Origin: DASYRM01 sp036004405
GTDB taxonomy: Bacteria; Acidobacteriota; Vicinamibacteria; Vicinamibacterales; UBA2999
DNA: 64,000 bases
Direction of reading: 5' to 3'
NCBI GenBank assembly: GCA_036004405.1
Contig: DASYRM010000113.1
Span: 62,001 to 126,000, forward strand
This document shows, piece by piece, positions 1 through 8,562 of this stretch. The position numbers and the translations under genes are program-made. The notes under the pieces were generated by a model that ran no database searches, was not told the DNA's origin, and saw only the letters and a list, made by a program, of their open reading frames with translations. Numbering within the stretch: the first letter of the stretch is position 1; each line of letters starts with the position of its first letter.

Positions 1-939
1 GACGGGCTCGTCGCGGTGGCCACCCATCCCGACGTGGATATCGTGTTGTGCGCGTCGTCGGGAACCGCGGCGCTCGATGCCGTGCTCGCCGCGATCGAGG
101 CCGGCAAGACCATCGCGCTCGCCAACAAGGAAGTGCTGGTCATGGCCGGCGCGCTCGTCACGAACGCGGCCCGCCGCAAGGGCGTGCCGATTTTGCCGGT
201 GGACAGCGAGCACAACGCCATTCACCAGTGCCTGCACGGGCGGCCCACCAGCGAGATTCGCCGCCTGATCCTCACGGCCTCGGGCGGCCCGTTCCGCGAT
301 CTCACGCTGGAACAGCTGCAGGCCGTCAGCCCCGAGGCGGCGCTGCGCCATCCCACCTGGCAGATGGGGCGCAAGATCACCATCGACTCGGCCACGCTGA
401 TGAACAAGGGGCTGGAGGTCATCGAGGCCCACTGGCTGTTCGGGGTGCCCGGCGAGCGCATCGACGTAGTGGTGCATCCGCAGTCGATCGTCCACTCGAT
501 GGTGGAGCTGAGCGACGGGTCGGTGCTGGCCCAGCTCGGGGTCACCGACATGCGGCTGCCCATCCAGTACGCCTGCTCGTATCCCGAGCGCTGGGACGGG
601 GCGCTGCCGCGGCTGGATCTGGCCAAGGCCGGCCGGCTCGAGTTCCACGAGCCGGCGCACGACCGCTTTCCCTGCCTGCGGCTGGCGTACCGTGCGCTAC
701 GAGAGGGCGGCACGGCGCCGGTGGTCCTGAACGCGGCCAACGAGGTGGCCGTGGCGTCTTTTCTCGAGGGACGGCTGGGGTTCACGTCCATTCCGCTCGT
801 GATCGAGCGGACGTTGAACGAGCACCAGGCCGAGTCCGTCCTGACACTCGAGCTCATCCGGCGTGTGGATGCCTGGGCTCACGAACGCGCCGGGGCCCTG
901 GCCGCCCGCCCGGAGGGCGGGCAATTAGATACTGTGTAG
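1..939 (+). CDS. dxr: 1-deoxy-D-xylulose 5-phosphate reductoisomerase, 5'-truncated by window edge
   Basis: Catalyses the NADPH-dependent rearrangement and reduction of DXP to 2-C-methyl-D-erythritol 4-phosphate, the committed step of non-mevalonate isoprenoid synthesis, in the cytosol. The frame is open from base 1, so the N-terminal NADPH-binding part lies outside the window. Visible family blocks are NKEVLVMAGALV, PVDSEHNAIHQCL, TASGGPFRD, the GRKITIDSATLMNKGLEVIEAHW-type region and HPQSIVHSMVE. They carry the metal- and substrate-binding acidic, serine and lysine residues. The gene sits 43 bp upstream of rseP, the usual dxr-rseP order. The last codons run into two palindromes, and the stop codon lies inside the second one (936-958). 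Confidence 0.97.
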   Translation, partial: DGLVAVATHPDVDIVLCASSGTAALDAVLAAIEAGKTIALANKEVLVMAGALVTNAARRKGVPILPVDSEHNAIHQCLHGRPTSEIRRLILTASGGPFRDLTLEQLQAVSPEAALRHPTWQMGRKITIDSATLMNKGLEVIEAHWLFGVPGERIDVVVHPQSIVHSMVELSDGSVLAQLGVTDMRLPIQYACSYPERWDGALPRLDLAKAGRLEFHEPAHDRFPCLRLAYRALREGGTAPVVLNAANEVAVASFLEGRLGFTSIPLVIERTLNEHQAESVLTLELIRRVDAWAHERAGALAARPEGGQLDTV

Positions 940-958
940 CGAGGCGAAGCCTCGCTAC
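904..958. repeat. two tandem palindromes at the dxr 3' end
   Basis: GCCCGCCC/GGGCGGGC (904-911 and 915-922, loop gga) is followed by GTAGCGAGGC/GCCTCGCTAC (936-945 and 949-958, loop gaa). Both stems are perfect. The first encodes part of the Dxr C-terminus and the second contains its stop codon. A related TAGCGAGGC element occurs after atpF. No T-tract follows, so this is not a classical intrinsic terminator. Confidence 0.8.
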
Positions 959-982
959 AATTGATGGGTTGAGGATCCGCTC

Positions 983-2302
983 GTGACGACTCTCTTGTCG
1001 TTTCTCTTCGTGCTGGGCGTGCTTATCTTCGTGCACGAGCTCGGGCACTTTCTCGCCGCGCGCCGGCTGGGCGTGCGTGTGCTCACCTTCTCGCTTGGAT
1101 TCGGGCCCAAGATCCTCAAATTCACGCGCGGCGACACCGAGTACTGCATCAGCGCGGTCCCGCTCGGCGGCTACGTGAAGATGGCGGGCGAGAGCCCGGA
1201 CGATCCGCGATCGGGCGCGCCAGACGAGTTCCTGTCGAAGACGAAGTGGGAGCGGTTTCAGGTCCTGATCATGGGGCCGGTGATGAACATCCTGCTGGCG
1301 GTCGTCGTGCTGGCGATCGTGCTGGCGCAGGGCGCCGAGGTGCCGGCCTACCTCGATCAGCCTCCGGTGGTGGGCGTCGTGGACGCGGGAAGTCCCGCCG
1401 AGCGCAGCGGCATCCGTGCCGGCGATCGCATCCTGACGGTGGGCGGCGAGCGCGTCGACACGTGGGACCACGCCGAGATCGCGGTGAAGATGCGTCCCAG
1501 CCGCACCATCCCGGTGACGGTCGAGCGTGCCGGACGCACCGTGGCGTTCGACGTACAGTCGACGAGCGAAGGGCGATGGGAGGCAGGCGCGATCGGTATC
1601 GCACCGATGATCCGCCCCATGGCCAGAGCGCTCGAACGCGGCGACCCGGCCGACAAGGCCGGCATGAAACCCGGCGATGTCATTGTCGCGGTCAACGGCG
1701 CGCGCATGTCGTCCACGCAGGACCTCACGACGGCGATCCGCGGGAACGCCGAAAAGCCCATCGATCTGCTGATCAGCCGTAGCGGAGTCGAACAGCACCT
1801 TCCCGTCACGCCGATTCTCAAGGAAGACCGGGGCTGGATCGGGATCACGATCGTGGCCGAGACCCGGTCTTTCACGCCCGGTCCGTTCGAGGCAGTGCGC
1901 ATGAGCGTGGTGCAGAACGCCACGTCGGGCGTGATGATCTTCAAGATTCTCGGCGGCCTCTTCACCGGGTCGACGTCGGTGCGCCAGCTTCAGGGCCCGG
2001 TGGGCATCGCGCAGCTGTCGGGCGAATCGGCGCAGGCAGGCTTCGTGCAGCTCCTGTCGCTGATGGCCGTCATCAGCCTCAACCTCGGCCTGCTGAACCT
2101 GATGCCGGTGCCGGTGCTCGACGGCGGTCACATCCTGATCATGGCGCTCGAAGGCGTGGCGCGCCGCGACTTCAGCATGGCGGTCAAGGAGAAGATGCTG
2201 CTCGCCGGCTTCGTCGTCCTGATGATGCTGATGGTGACCGTGATCTACAACGACCTCACCCGTATCACCTGGATCGAACGCCTCATGCCCTGGCGTAACT
2301 GA
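983..2302 (+). CDS. rseP: RIP zinc metalloprotease RseP (site-2 protease)
   Basis: Inner-membrane intramembrane protease that cuts anti-sigma factors and remnant signal peptides within the bilayer. The 439-aa protein starts at a GTG. The first helix carries HELGH (H18, E19, H22), and the C-terminal helix pair carries the LDGG metal-ligand motif in PVPVLDGGH. Two PDZ domains lie between them, around residues 125-200 (GSPAERSGIRAGD) and 210-285 (DPADKAGMKPGD), as in E. coli RseP. The gene follows dxr in the conserved isoprenoid/envelope cluster. A hairpin with a T-run directly after the stop suggests that transcription ends here. Confidence 0.96.
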   Translation: MTTLLSFLFVLGVLIFVHELGHFLAARRLGVRVLTFSLGFGPKILKFTRGDTEYCISAVPLGGYVKMAGESPDDPRSGAPDEFLSKTKWERFQVLIMGPVMNILLAVVVLAIVLAQGAEVPAYLDQPPVVGVVDAGSPAERSGIRAGDRILTVGGERVDTWDHAEIAVKMRPSRTIPVTVERAGRTVAFDVQSTSEGRWEAGAIGIAPMIRPMARALERGDPADKAGMKPGDVIVAVNGARMSSTQDLTTAIRGNAEKPIDLLISRSGVEQHLPVTPILKEDRGWIGITIVAETRSFTPGPFEAVRMSVVQNATSGVMIFKILGGLFTGSTSVRQLQGPVGIAQLSGESAQAGFVQLLSLMAVISLNLGLLNLMPVPVLDGGHILIMALEGVARRDFSMAVKEKMLLAGFVVLMMLMVTVIYNDLTRITWIERLMPWRN

Positions 2303-2340
2303 CGGCGGCGCTGTGCGCCGCCGTGGCAGCATCTTTTTTG
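2302..2340 (+). terminator. intrinsic terminator after rseP
   Basis: A perfect 10-bp stem (2302-2311 with 2315-2324, loop tgt) begins in the rseP stop codon. It is followed 9 nt later by a run of six T (2334-2339). The spacing between stem and T-run is longer than ideal. Confidence 0.6.
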
Positions 2341-2416
2341 GCGCGCTTCGCGCGCCGGCGAGTGGACGGCTGGGCTCGGCCCACGGCTTGCACTTCTCGT
2401 CCACAAGGAGGATTTC

Positions 2417-3343
2417 ATGAGCCTCGTCACTCGCGTCGCGTCGACCGCCGCGCTCTTGCTGGCGTTTGCGGCCTCGTCTCCTGCGCAATCCGGCCGCATT
2501 ACCCAGGCCGACGTGCAGAAGCTGCAAGACAGCGTGTATCTGGCCGAGCGCGACATCTCGACCCTGCGCTCCCGCGATTCGGCTCGCGCGTCGTCGCTGC
2601 AGACCGAGCTCGACGACCTCAGCGACGAGGTGATCTACCTGCGCGTGAAGCTGCGCAAGGAGCGGACGCTCGCGCAGAGCGAGTACAACGACGTGCAGAC
2701 GCGGATCGAGGACGTGCGCTCGCGTGCGCGCGGCGATGGCCGCGTCTCGTCGGCGGTTCCGGCGCCGTCGGTTCGCCCCGTCGATCCGCCGGTGGCACCG
2801 GCGATTCAGACCCCGCGTGCACCCGAGCGGCCGCGCGCGGCGGCCGCACGAGCCGAGATTCCGGCCAACACCGAGCTCGACGTCCGGCTGTCGAACATCC
2901 TCAACTCGGGTACCGCGCAGGTGGAGGACCGGTTCGAAGCTACCACCGCGGCCGACCTCATCATCGACGGCCGCACCCTGGTGCCGGCCGGTTCGGTGAT
3001 GCGCGGCGTCGTGTCGTCGGTGCAGTCGGCGGGCCGCCTCAAGCGGAAGGCCGAGATGATGGTGACGTTCGATCAGCTCACCATCAACGGCCGCAGCTAC
3101 CCGATTCGCGGCACCGTCACGCAGGCGATCGAAGGCGAGGGCGTGAAGGGCGATCTGCCGAAGGCCGGCGTCGGCGCCGGCGTGGGTGCGATCATCGGCG
3201 GCATCCTCGGCGGCTTCAAGGGGGCCATGGCCGGCGTCCTCATCGGCGGCGGCGGCACCATCGCGGCCACCGAGGGCAAGGAAGTAGAGCTCCCGCAGGG
3301 CACGGTCCTGCGCGTCCGGATCGAGTCGCCCGTTCCGCTGTAA
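2417..3343 (+). CDS. secreted coiled-coil / glycine-zipper protein, function unknown
   Basis: 308 aa with a strong ribosome-binding site (AAGGAGG, 2405-2411) and a cleavable signal peptide ending near SSPAQS. Residues 30-105 look like a charged, coiled-coil helix. A Pro/Ala/Arg-rich linker follows to about residue 150. The C-terminal half (about 155-308) reads as a beta-rich domain interrupted by a glycine-zipper-like stretch (GAGVGAIIGGILGGFKG) that may insert in or associate with a membrane. I do not recognise a named family. A terminator upstream and a convergent hem operon downstream suggest a single-gene transcript. A periplasmic or outer-membrane location is inferred. Confidence 0.8.
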   Translation: MSLVTRVASTAALLLAFAASSPAQSGRITQADVQKLQDSVYLAERDISTLRSRDSARASSLQTELDDLSDEVIYLRVKLRKERTLAQSEYNDVQTRIEDVRSRARGDGRVSSAVPAPSVRPVDPPVAPAIQTPRAPERPRAAAARAEIPANTELDVRLSNILNSGTAQVEDRFEATTAADLIIDGRTLVPAGSVMRGVVSSVQSAGRLKRKAEMMVTFDQLTINGRSYPIRGTVTQAIEGEGVKGDLPKAGVGAGVGAIIGGILGGFKGAMAGVLIGGGGTIAATEGKEVELPQGTVLRVRIESPVPL

Positions 3344-3376
3344 CTGTCGTGGGGGCCGCCTGCGCCGTTTTCGTAG

Positions 3377-3398
3377 GGGCACATCTTTAGATGTGCCC
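3377..3398. repeat. CT-NN-AG palindrome
   Basis: GGGCACATCT and AGATGTGCCC flank a two-base loop (tt), preceded by GTAG. Same architecture as the palindromes at 13575, 27766, 31152, 37213, 38337, 40768, 40789 and 46145, but with a different stem sequence. Confidence 0.8.
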
Positions 3399-3436
3399 GA
3401 CCCCTGCCTCTGTTTCAGCGACGCCACGGCGTGGAT

Positions 3437-3633
3437 GGGAGGCATGTGGGTCTCCGCGAGCCGCTTCTCGACGGCGCCGGAAACCGCTGCGACGGCACAC
3501 CGGCCGCTGGCCGCGGGAATCGGGCTGCTCCCGCATCCCTCAGACCCCGCTGGTCCCCAACGCCGTCTCGCGGTTTCGCGCGGAGTCGATCGGCGCCGCT
3601 CGAACGCGGTCGCGGAGCACCCACATGCCTCCC
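3437..3633. mobile_element. MITE-like or structured-RNA element with 15-bp perfect terminal inverted repeats
   Basis: GGGAGGCATGTGGGT (3437-3451) is exactly reverse-complemented at 3619-3633. Partial complementarity continues inward for roughly 40 more bases (CTCCGCGA, GGCGCCG, AAACCGC blocks). No transposase and no obvious target-site duplication. It could be a MITE remnant or a long structured RNA between convergent genes. Confidence 0.45.
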
Positions 3634-3727
3634 CTTCGACTGCGCCGTGGTCCTGATCGTTCGCGTCGTGCGTGCTCTTAGTGGGACCCTGCTCCGTCGA
3701 ATTCGCCCACTCCGCCCACTACTCTGC

Positions 3728-5023
3728 TCACTCTGCCCTTTTGACGTCTTGCATCGCCTCGTGCGCTGCCGCCACGGTCTTCGTGACGTCGCGATCCGTG
3801 TGCGCCGCCGACAGAAACCACGCCTCGAACTGCGACGGCGGCGGATAGATGCCGCGCTTCAACATCCCCTGGAAGAATGCCGCGTAGGCTTTCGTGTCGG
3901 ATTTGAGCGCCGACTCGTAGTCGCGCACCGGCGTGCTGGTGAAGAACGGCGTCACCAGCGACCCGAAGGCGTTGGCCTGCAGCGGCACGCCGGCCGCGCG
4001 CGCGGCGTCGGCAAAGCCCGCGGCCAGCCGGGTGCCCCGGCGCGCGAGATCCTTGTACAGCTTCGGCGTGAGCCGCTGCAGCGCCCACAGGCCGGCGGTC
4101 ATTGCCACCGGGTTCCCCGACAGCGTGCCCGCCTGATAGACCGGCCCCGCCGGCGACACCATCCGCATGATGTCGGCCCGGCCTCCGTAGGCGCCCACCG
4201 GCAGGCCGCCGCCGATGATCTTGCCGAGGCAGGTGAGGTCCGGGGTGATGCGGAACAGCTGCTGCGCGCCGCCCGGCGCGGCGCGGAAGCCCGAGATGAC
4301 CTCGTCGAAGACCAGCAGGATGCCGTGCTGCGAGCAGCGCGCGCGCAGTCCGTCCAGGAATCCGTCCGACGGCGCCACCAGCCCCATGTTGCCGGCAATC
4401 GGCTCCACCATCACGGCGGCGATCTGGCCGGCTTGCCGCTCGAGGAGCGCATCCACCGAGGCCAGATCGTTGTAACGGGCGAGGAGCGTGTCGGCCACCA
4501 CCGCCGCCGGCACGCCCGGGCTCGTGGGCGCGCCGAACGTCGTGGCGCCTGAGCCCGCCTTCACGAGAAACGCGTCGGCGTGGCCGTGGTAGCAGCCGGC
4601 GAACTTGACGATCTGATTGCGGCCGGTGAACGCACGGGCCACGCGCGCGGCGCTCATGGCCGCCTCGGTGCCCGAGCTGACGAAGCGCACCATCTCCATC
4701 GACGGCATCAGCGCGCGCACGCGTTCGCCGAGCGTGTGCTCCAGCGCGGTGGGCGCCCCGTAGCTCGTGCCCCGCTTGACGGCGGCGGCAATCGCCTTGA
4801 TCTGACCCGCGGGCGCGTGTCCGTGCAGCAGCGGCCCCCACGACATCACGTAGTCCAGGTAGCGGTTGCCGTCCACGTCCACGAGCGTCGCGCCGCGCGC
4901 GCGAGACACGAAGACGGGCGTGCCGCCGACCGCCTGGAAGGCGCGCACCGGGCTGCTGACGCCGCCGGGCAGCACCTTGGCGGCGCGCGTGTACAGGGAC
5001 TTGCTCTTCTTGTAGCTGGGCAT
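3728..5023 (-). CDS. hemL: glutamate-1-semialdehyde 2,1-aminomutase
   Basis: PLP enzyme that converts glutamate-1-semialdehyde to 5-aminolevulinate, the second step of C5-pathway tetrapyrrole synthesis. 431 aa, the usual length. I chose the ATG at 5023, which gives the family N-terminus (MPSYKKSKSLYTRA); the reading frame stays open upstream but runs antiparallel through hemB. Class III aminotransferase features include SSGTEA, the FDEVISGFR aspartate (PLP ring nitrogen) and the PLP lysine K268 in CLGKIIGGGLPVGA. Last gene of the hem operon, 23 bp after hemB. Confidence 0.97.
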   Translation of the reverse strand: MPSYKKSKSLYTRAAKVLPGGVSSPVRAFQAVGGTPVFVSRARGATLVDVDGNRYLDYVMSWGPLLHGHAPAGQIKAIAAAVKRGTSYGAPTALEHTLGERVRALMPSMEMVRFVSSGTEAAMSAARVARAFTGRNQIVKFAGCYHGHADAFLVKAGSGATTFGAPTSPGVPAAVVADTLLARYNDLASVDALLERQAGQIAAVMVEPIAGNMGLVAPSDGFLDGLRARCSQHGILLVFDEVISGFRAAPGGAQQLFRITPDLTCLGKIIGGGLPVGAYGGRADIMRMVSPAGPVYQAGTLSGNPVAMTAGLWALQRLTPKLYKDLARRGTRLAAGFADAARAAGVPLQANAFGSLVTPFFTSTPVRDYESALKSDTKAYAAFFQGMLKRGIYPPPSQFEAWFLSAAHTDRDVTKTVAAAHEAMQDVKRAE

Positions 5024-5046
5024 GCGACGCGGTTCCGGGCGCGGGC

Positions 5047-6039
5047 CTACGCGAGCAGACGTGCCGCGTGTCGCGCGTAGTAGGTCACGATCAGGTCGGC
5101 GCCGGCCCGGCGGATGGCCGTCAGCGTTTCGAGGACGGCGCGGTCCTCGTCGATCCAGCCCCGCTCGGCAGCAGCCTTGATCATCGAGTACTCGCCGCTC
5201 ACTTGATAGGCGGCCGTCGGTTGGCCGAAGCGGGTTTTTACCCGGGTCACGACATCGAGATAGGGGAGCGCCGGCTTCACCATGACGATGTCGGCGCCCT
5301 CGGCGAGGTCGATCTCCACCTCGCGCAGCGCCTCTTCGACGTTGGCGGGATCCATCTGGTGGCTGCGGCGGTCGCCGAACTGCGGCGTCGAATCGACAGC
5401 CTCGCGGAACGGCCCGTAGAACCCGGAGCAGTACTTCACGGCGTGGGCGATGATGCCAACGTGGTCGAAGCCGCGCGCGTCGAGCGCGGTGCGGATGGCC
5501 GCCACGCGCCCGTCCATCATGTCCGACGGCACCACGAAGTCCACGCCGGCGGCGGCGTGCGAGAGCGCCGTGTCGACCAGTCGTTCCACTGTCGCGTCGT
5601 TCACGATCTCGTCGCCTTCGACGATGCCGCAGTGGCCGTGCGAGGTGTACTCGCACAGGCACACGTCGGTCGTGACCACCAGCGACGGGGCGGCGCGCTT
5701 GATGGCGCGAATCGCCTCCTGCACCGGGGCGTCAGAGGCCGACGACTGCGAGCCCGCCGCGTCCTTGTGGCTCGGCAGGCCGAAGAGCATCACGGCGCGG
5801 ATGCCGTCGTCGGCGGCGGCCTCGGCTTCGCGCACGGCTTCATCCACCGACAGCTGCGACACGCCCGGCATCGACGAAATCGGCCGGGTGACGCCGCGCC
5901 CCTCGCACACGAACAGCGGGTAGACGAAGGAGTCGGCCGTGAGCCGCGTCTCGCGGACCAGCGAGCGGATGGCCTCGGTGCGGCGGAGCCGCCGGGGCCG
6001 GCGCGTCAGGTTCAGGCGGGTGGCAGCAGTGGTCGCCAT
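5047..6039 (-). CDS. hemB: delta-aminolevulinic acid dehydratase (porphobilinogen synthase)
   Basis: Condenses two 5-aminolevulinate molecules to porphobilinogen. 330 aa. The two Schiff-base lysines are K202 (HAVKYCSGFYGPFR) and K255 (VMVKPALPYLD). C127, C129 and C137 in DVCLCEYTSHGHCG mark the cysteine-type, zinc-dependent active site rather than the aspartate-rich magnesium type. It lies 13 bp after the CobA-HemD gene and 23 bp before hemL. Confidence 0.97.
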   Translation of the reverse strand: MATTAATRLNLTRRPRRLRRTEAIRSLVRETRLTADSFVYPLFVCEGRGVTRPISSMPGVSQLSVDEAVREAEAAADDGIRAVMLFGLPSHKDAAGSQSSASDAPVQEAIRAIKRAAPSLVVTTDVCLCEYTSHGHCGIVEGDEIVNDATVERLVDTALSHAAAGVDFVVPSDMMDGRVAAIRTALDARGFDHVGIIAHAVKYCSGFYGPFREAVDSTPQFGDRRSHQMDPANVEEALREVEIDLAEGADIVMVKPALPYLDVVTRVKTRFGQPTAAYQVSGEYSMIKAAAERGWIDEDRAVLETLTAIRRAGADLIVTYYARHAARLLA

Positions 6040-6052
6040 ACTCTGGATCCTG

Positions 6053-7597
6053 TCACGAAGCGGCGCGCTGCGCGACCACGTGGGCCCGGATGGCCTCGAC
6101 GAGCGCCGGCACCGTATAGGTGGTGGGCTGCACCGACGTCTCGATGCCGAGCCGCGCCGCCGCTTCCGCGGTCACCGGGCCGATGGCGGCGACGATCGTC
6201 TTTCGCAAGAGGTCGGCGGCCTGCTCGGGGCCGAGCACCTTCGTGAAGTTGCGGACGGCCGAGGCGCTGGTGAACGTGACCACCTGGATCTCACCGTCGA
6301 GCAGCATCCGGTAGATGTCGGGCCCGCCGTTGCTGTGCGGGTCGTCGAGCACGTTGCGGTAGGCCACGACGTCGGTGACGAGCGCCCCCGCCTCGCGCAG
6401 CTGCTCGGCGATGACCTCGCGGCCGATGTCGGCCCGGGGCAGCAGCACGCGCACCGCGTCGAGCGAGCCGCGCGTCTTGAGCGCGCTCACGACGGCGTCG
6501 GCCTTGAACTCGGGCGGCATGAGATCGACCTTGATGCCGTACTTGGCAAGCTGCTCGGCGGTGGCCGATCCGATCGCGCAGAGCTGCGGCCCCTTCAGCG
6601 AGCGGACGTCGCCGCCGGTCTCGAGCACCGCGGTCATCAACGAGTCCACCGCGTTGGCGCTCGTGAACACGACCCAGTCGAACACGTCGAGCTGCCCGGC
6701 GGCACGCAGCAGCGGCGTGCGATCGTCCGGCGGCAGGATGCGGATCATCGGCGCCTCGATGGGATCGGCGCCGAGGGCGGCGAGTTGATCGGAGAGCTCC
6801 GCCGCCTGCTCCTTGGCGCGCGTCACCAGGATCTTCAACCCGAAGAGCGGCTTGGCGTCGTACCAGCGCAGGTGCTCGCGCAAGCCGGCGACGCGGCCGA
6901 CGATCAGGATGGCCGCCTCGCGCTTCGGGCGGGCCTTGACGAGCGTCGCCAGCTCGCTCAGCGTGCCGCTTAGCGTTTCCTGCGCCGGCAGCGTGCCGCG
7001 ATAGACGACGGCGGCCTGTCCGTCTTCGGGCCAGCCGTTGTCCTGCAACGCCTCGAGAATCAGCGGCAGCTGCTGCGCGCCGGCGTAGCAGACGACGGTG
7101 CCTTCGAGCCGCGCCAGCCCCGACCAGTCGATGTCGGGCGGCGTGCGGCTGGCGTCCTCGAATCCACGCACCAGCGTGATGGTGTCGCCGCCCCCCGGGT
7201 AGCTGACGGGCACGCCGGCGTAGGCCGGCACGCCGATCCCCGCGGGCACACCCGGCACGACCTCGAACGGCACGCCGTGCTCCTGCAGGAACAGCGCTTC
7301 TTCGCCGCCGTGGTCGAAGACGAAGGGGTCGCCCCACTTGAGGCGCGCCACGGTTTTGCCCTCGCGCGCCTTCTCGGCAATGAGGTAGCTGATGGCCTGC
7401 TGCGCCATGGGCTGCGGCGCCGACGCACCGACGTCGATGAGCTCGGCGCCCCGCCGCGCGTAGAGCAGCAGCCGCGGCGACACAAGATGGTCGTAGATGA
7501 CCACGTCGGCCCGCTGCAGACTGGCGAGCCCGTGCACCGTGATGAGGCCCGGGTCCCCAGGGCCCGCGCCGATGAGCGAAACCGCCGCCTGTTTCAT
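6053..7597 (-). CDS. hemD: uroporphyrinogen-III C-methyltransferase / uroporphyrinogen-III synthase fusion (CobA-HemD)
   Basis: 514-aa bifunctional protein. Residues 1 to about 240 form a SUMT (CobA/SirA-like) domain starting with GAGPGDPGLIT, the SAM-binding loop, followed by DVVIYDHLVS and VVPGVPAGIGVPAYAGVPVSY. Residues about 255-514 form HemD, which cyclises hydroxymethylbilane to uroporphyrinogen III. The fusion would channel product toward siroheme or cobalamin, while HemD alone serves heme. One oddity: the usual RLKGGDPFVFGRGGEE block reads RLKWGDPFVFDHGGEE, with Gly changed to Trp and GR to DH near the substrate site. Methyltransferase activity is therefore likely but not certain. Its start overlaps the hemC stop by 4 bp, which indicates translational coupling. 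Confidence 0.93.
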   Translation of the reverse strand: MKQAAVSLIGAGPGDPGLITVHGLASLQRADVVIYDHLVSPRLLLYARRGAELIDVGASAPQPMAQQAISYLIAEKAREGKTVARLKWGDPFVFDHGGEEALFLQEHGVPFEVVPGVPAGIGVPAYAGVPVSYPGGGDTITLVRGFEDASRTPPDIDWSGLARLEGTVVCYAGAQQLPLILEALQDNGWPEDGQAAVVYRGTLPAQETLSGTLSELATLVKARPKREAAILIVGRVAGLREHLRWYDAKPLFGLKILVTRAKEQAAELSDQLAALGADPIEAPMIRILPPDDRTPLLRAAGQLDVFDWVVFTSANAVDSLMTAVLETGGDVRSLKGPQLCAIGSATAEQLAKYGIKVDLMPPEFKADAVVSALKTRGSLDAVRVLLPRADIGREVIAEQLREAGALVTDVVAYRNVLDDPHSNGGPDIYRMLLDGEIQVVTFTSASAVRNFTKVLGPEQAADLLRKTIVAAIGPVTAEAAARLGIETSVQPTTYTVPALVEAIRAHVVAQRAAS

Positions 7598-8559
7598 GTT
7601 CGAGAGCTTCCGGCGTGATCCGTCGCGCGGATCCGCGACAGGATGTCGTCTGCGCCGCCGGCCAGCAGTCGCTCGGCTGCCTGCCGTCCGATCGCCGCGG
7701 CATCCGACCGCGGCCCGTCCGCAGTGGCGCGCGCCGCCCGGCTGCCGTCGGGCGCGATCACCACGCCGGCCAGCGTAATCCTATCGCCGCTGATGGTCGC
7801 GTGCGCGCCGATCGGCATCTGGCAGCCACCGCCCAGGCCGGCCACCACCGCCCGCTCGGCGTGCAGCGCGTCCAGCGCGTCCCGGTCGCCGATGCGGTCG
7901 ACAAGGCCGGCGGTGGCCGCGTCGTTCACGCGGATCTCCACCGCGACGATGCCCTGGCCGGGCGCCGGCACGCAGACGTCCGGGGGCACGAACGCCGAGA
8001 TGCGCCCTGCCTGTTCGAGGCGGCGGAGCCCGGCGGCCGCCAGGACAATCGCGTCCACGTCGCCCTGATCGAGCTTGCGCAGCCGCGTGTCGAGGTTGCC
8101 TCGGAACGGCACGAACTGGGCGTGCGGCAGGAGCGCGGTGAGCTGGGCGACCCGGCGGACGCTGCTCGTGCCCACGCGGGACGACGCGCCCAGCCGACGC
8201 ACCGCGTCATCGAAAGGCATCGACTCCGCGGGCGCGGGCAGCACCAGCGCGTCGCGCGGGTCCTCGCGCGGCAGCGTGGCGCGAACCTCGAGCCCGTCAG
8301 GGATCTGCGCCGGCATGTCCTTGCTGCTGTGCACGGCGAGGTCGATCGTGCCGGCGAGGAGCGCCTCTTCGATCTCCTTCACGAAGAGCCCCTTGCCGCC
8401 GATCTCCGACAAGCGTGCGTCGGCCATGCGGTCGCCTGACGTCTTGATGACGACGATCTCGCAGTCGGTGCCGGTGCGCGCCTGCAGGAGCGCGGCCACG
8501 GTACGCGCCTGCACGAGCGCCAGCGCGCTGCCACGAGTTCCGAGTCGCAGGGTTGCCAT
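7594..8559 (-). CDS. hemC: porphobilinogen deaminase (hydroxymethylbilane synthase)
   Basis: Polymerises four porphobilinogens to hydroxymethylbilane. 321 aa. Family hallmarks are the LGTRGSALALVQA start, HSSKDMP, GTSSVRR, FRGNLDTRL and the dipyrromethane-cofactor cysteine C246 in GLGGGCQMPIGAHA. Located 3 bp after hemA and overlapping hemD by 4 bp. Confidence 0.97.
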   Translation of the reverse strand: MATLRLGTRGSALALVQARTVAALLQARTGTDCEIVVIKTSGDRMADARLSEIGGKGLFVKEIEEALLAGTIDLAVHSSKDMPAQIPDGLEVRATLPREDPRDALVLPAPAESMPFDDAVRRLGASSRVGTSSVRRVAQLTALLPHAQFVPFRGNLDTRLRKLDQGDVDAIVLAAAGLRRLEQAGRISAFVPPDVCVPAPGQGIVAVEIRVNDAATAGLVDRIGDRDALDALHAERAVVAGLGGGCQMPIGAHATISGDRITLAGVVIAPDGSRAARATADGPRSDAAAIGRQAAERLLAGGADDILSRIRATDHAGSSRT

Positions 8560-8562
8560 CGA

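Larger units (their letters stand above)
3344..3727. other. 384-bp convergent intergenic region with a palindrome and a terminal-inverted-repeat element
   Basis: No convincing gene. It holds a 10-bp palindrome with a tt loop (3377-3386 and 3389-3398) and a 197-bp element bounded by a perfect 15-bp inverted repeat (3437-3451 and 3619-3633). A short tract of repeated CGCCCACT-like units follows near 3689-3722, just after the hemL end. Confidence 0.6.

Noticed and set aside
854..3445. 863-aa open frame on the minus strand
   Set aside because: Antisense to dxr, rseP and the coiled-coil gene; His/Arg-rich low-complexity translation typical of high-GC shadow frames.
3437..3633. tRNA or known riboswitch in the hemL-side gap
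   Set aside because: No cloverleaf or T-loop sequence and no conserved riboswitch core; only the inverted repeat is supported.
3728..5662. 644-aa extended frame for hemL
   Set aside because: The extra N-terminal part runs through hemB in another frame and does not match any family; the ATG at 5023 gives the standard HemL start.
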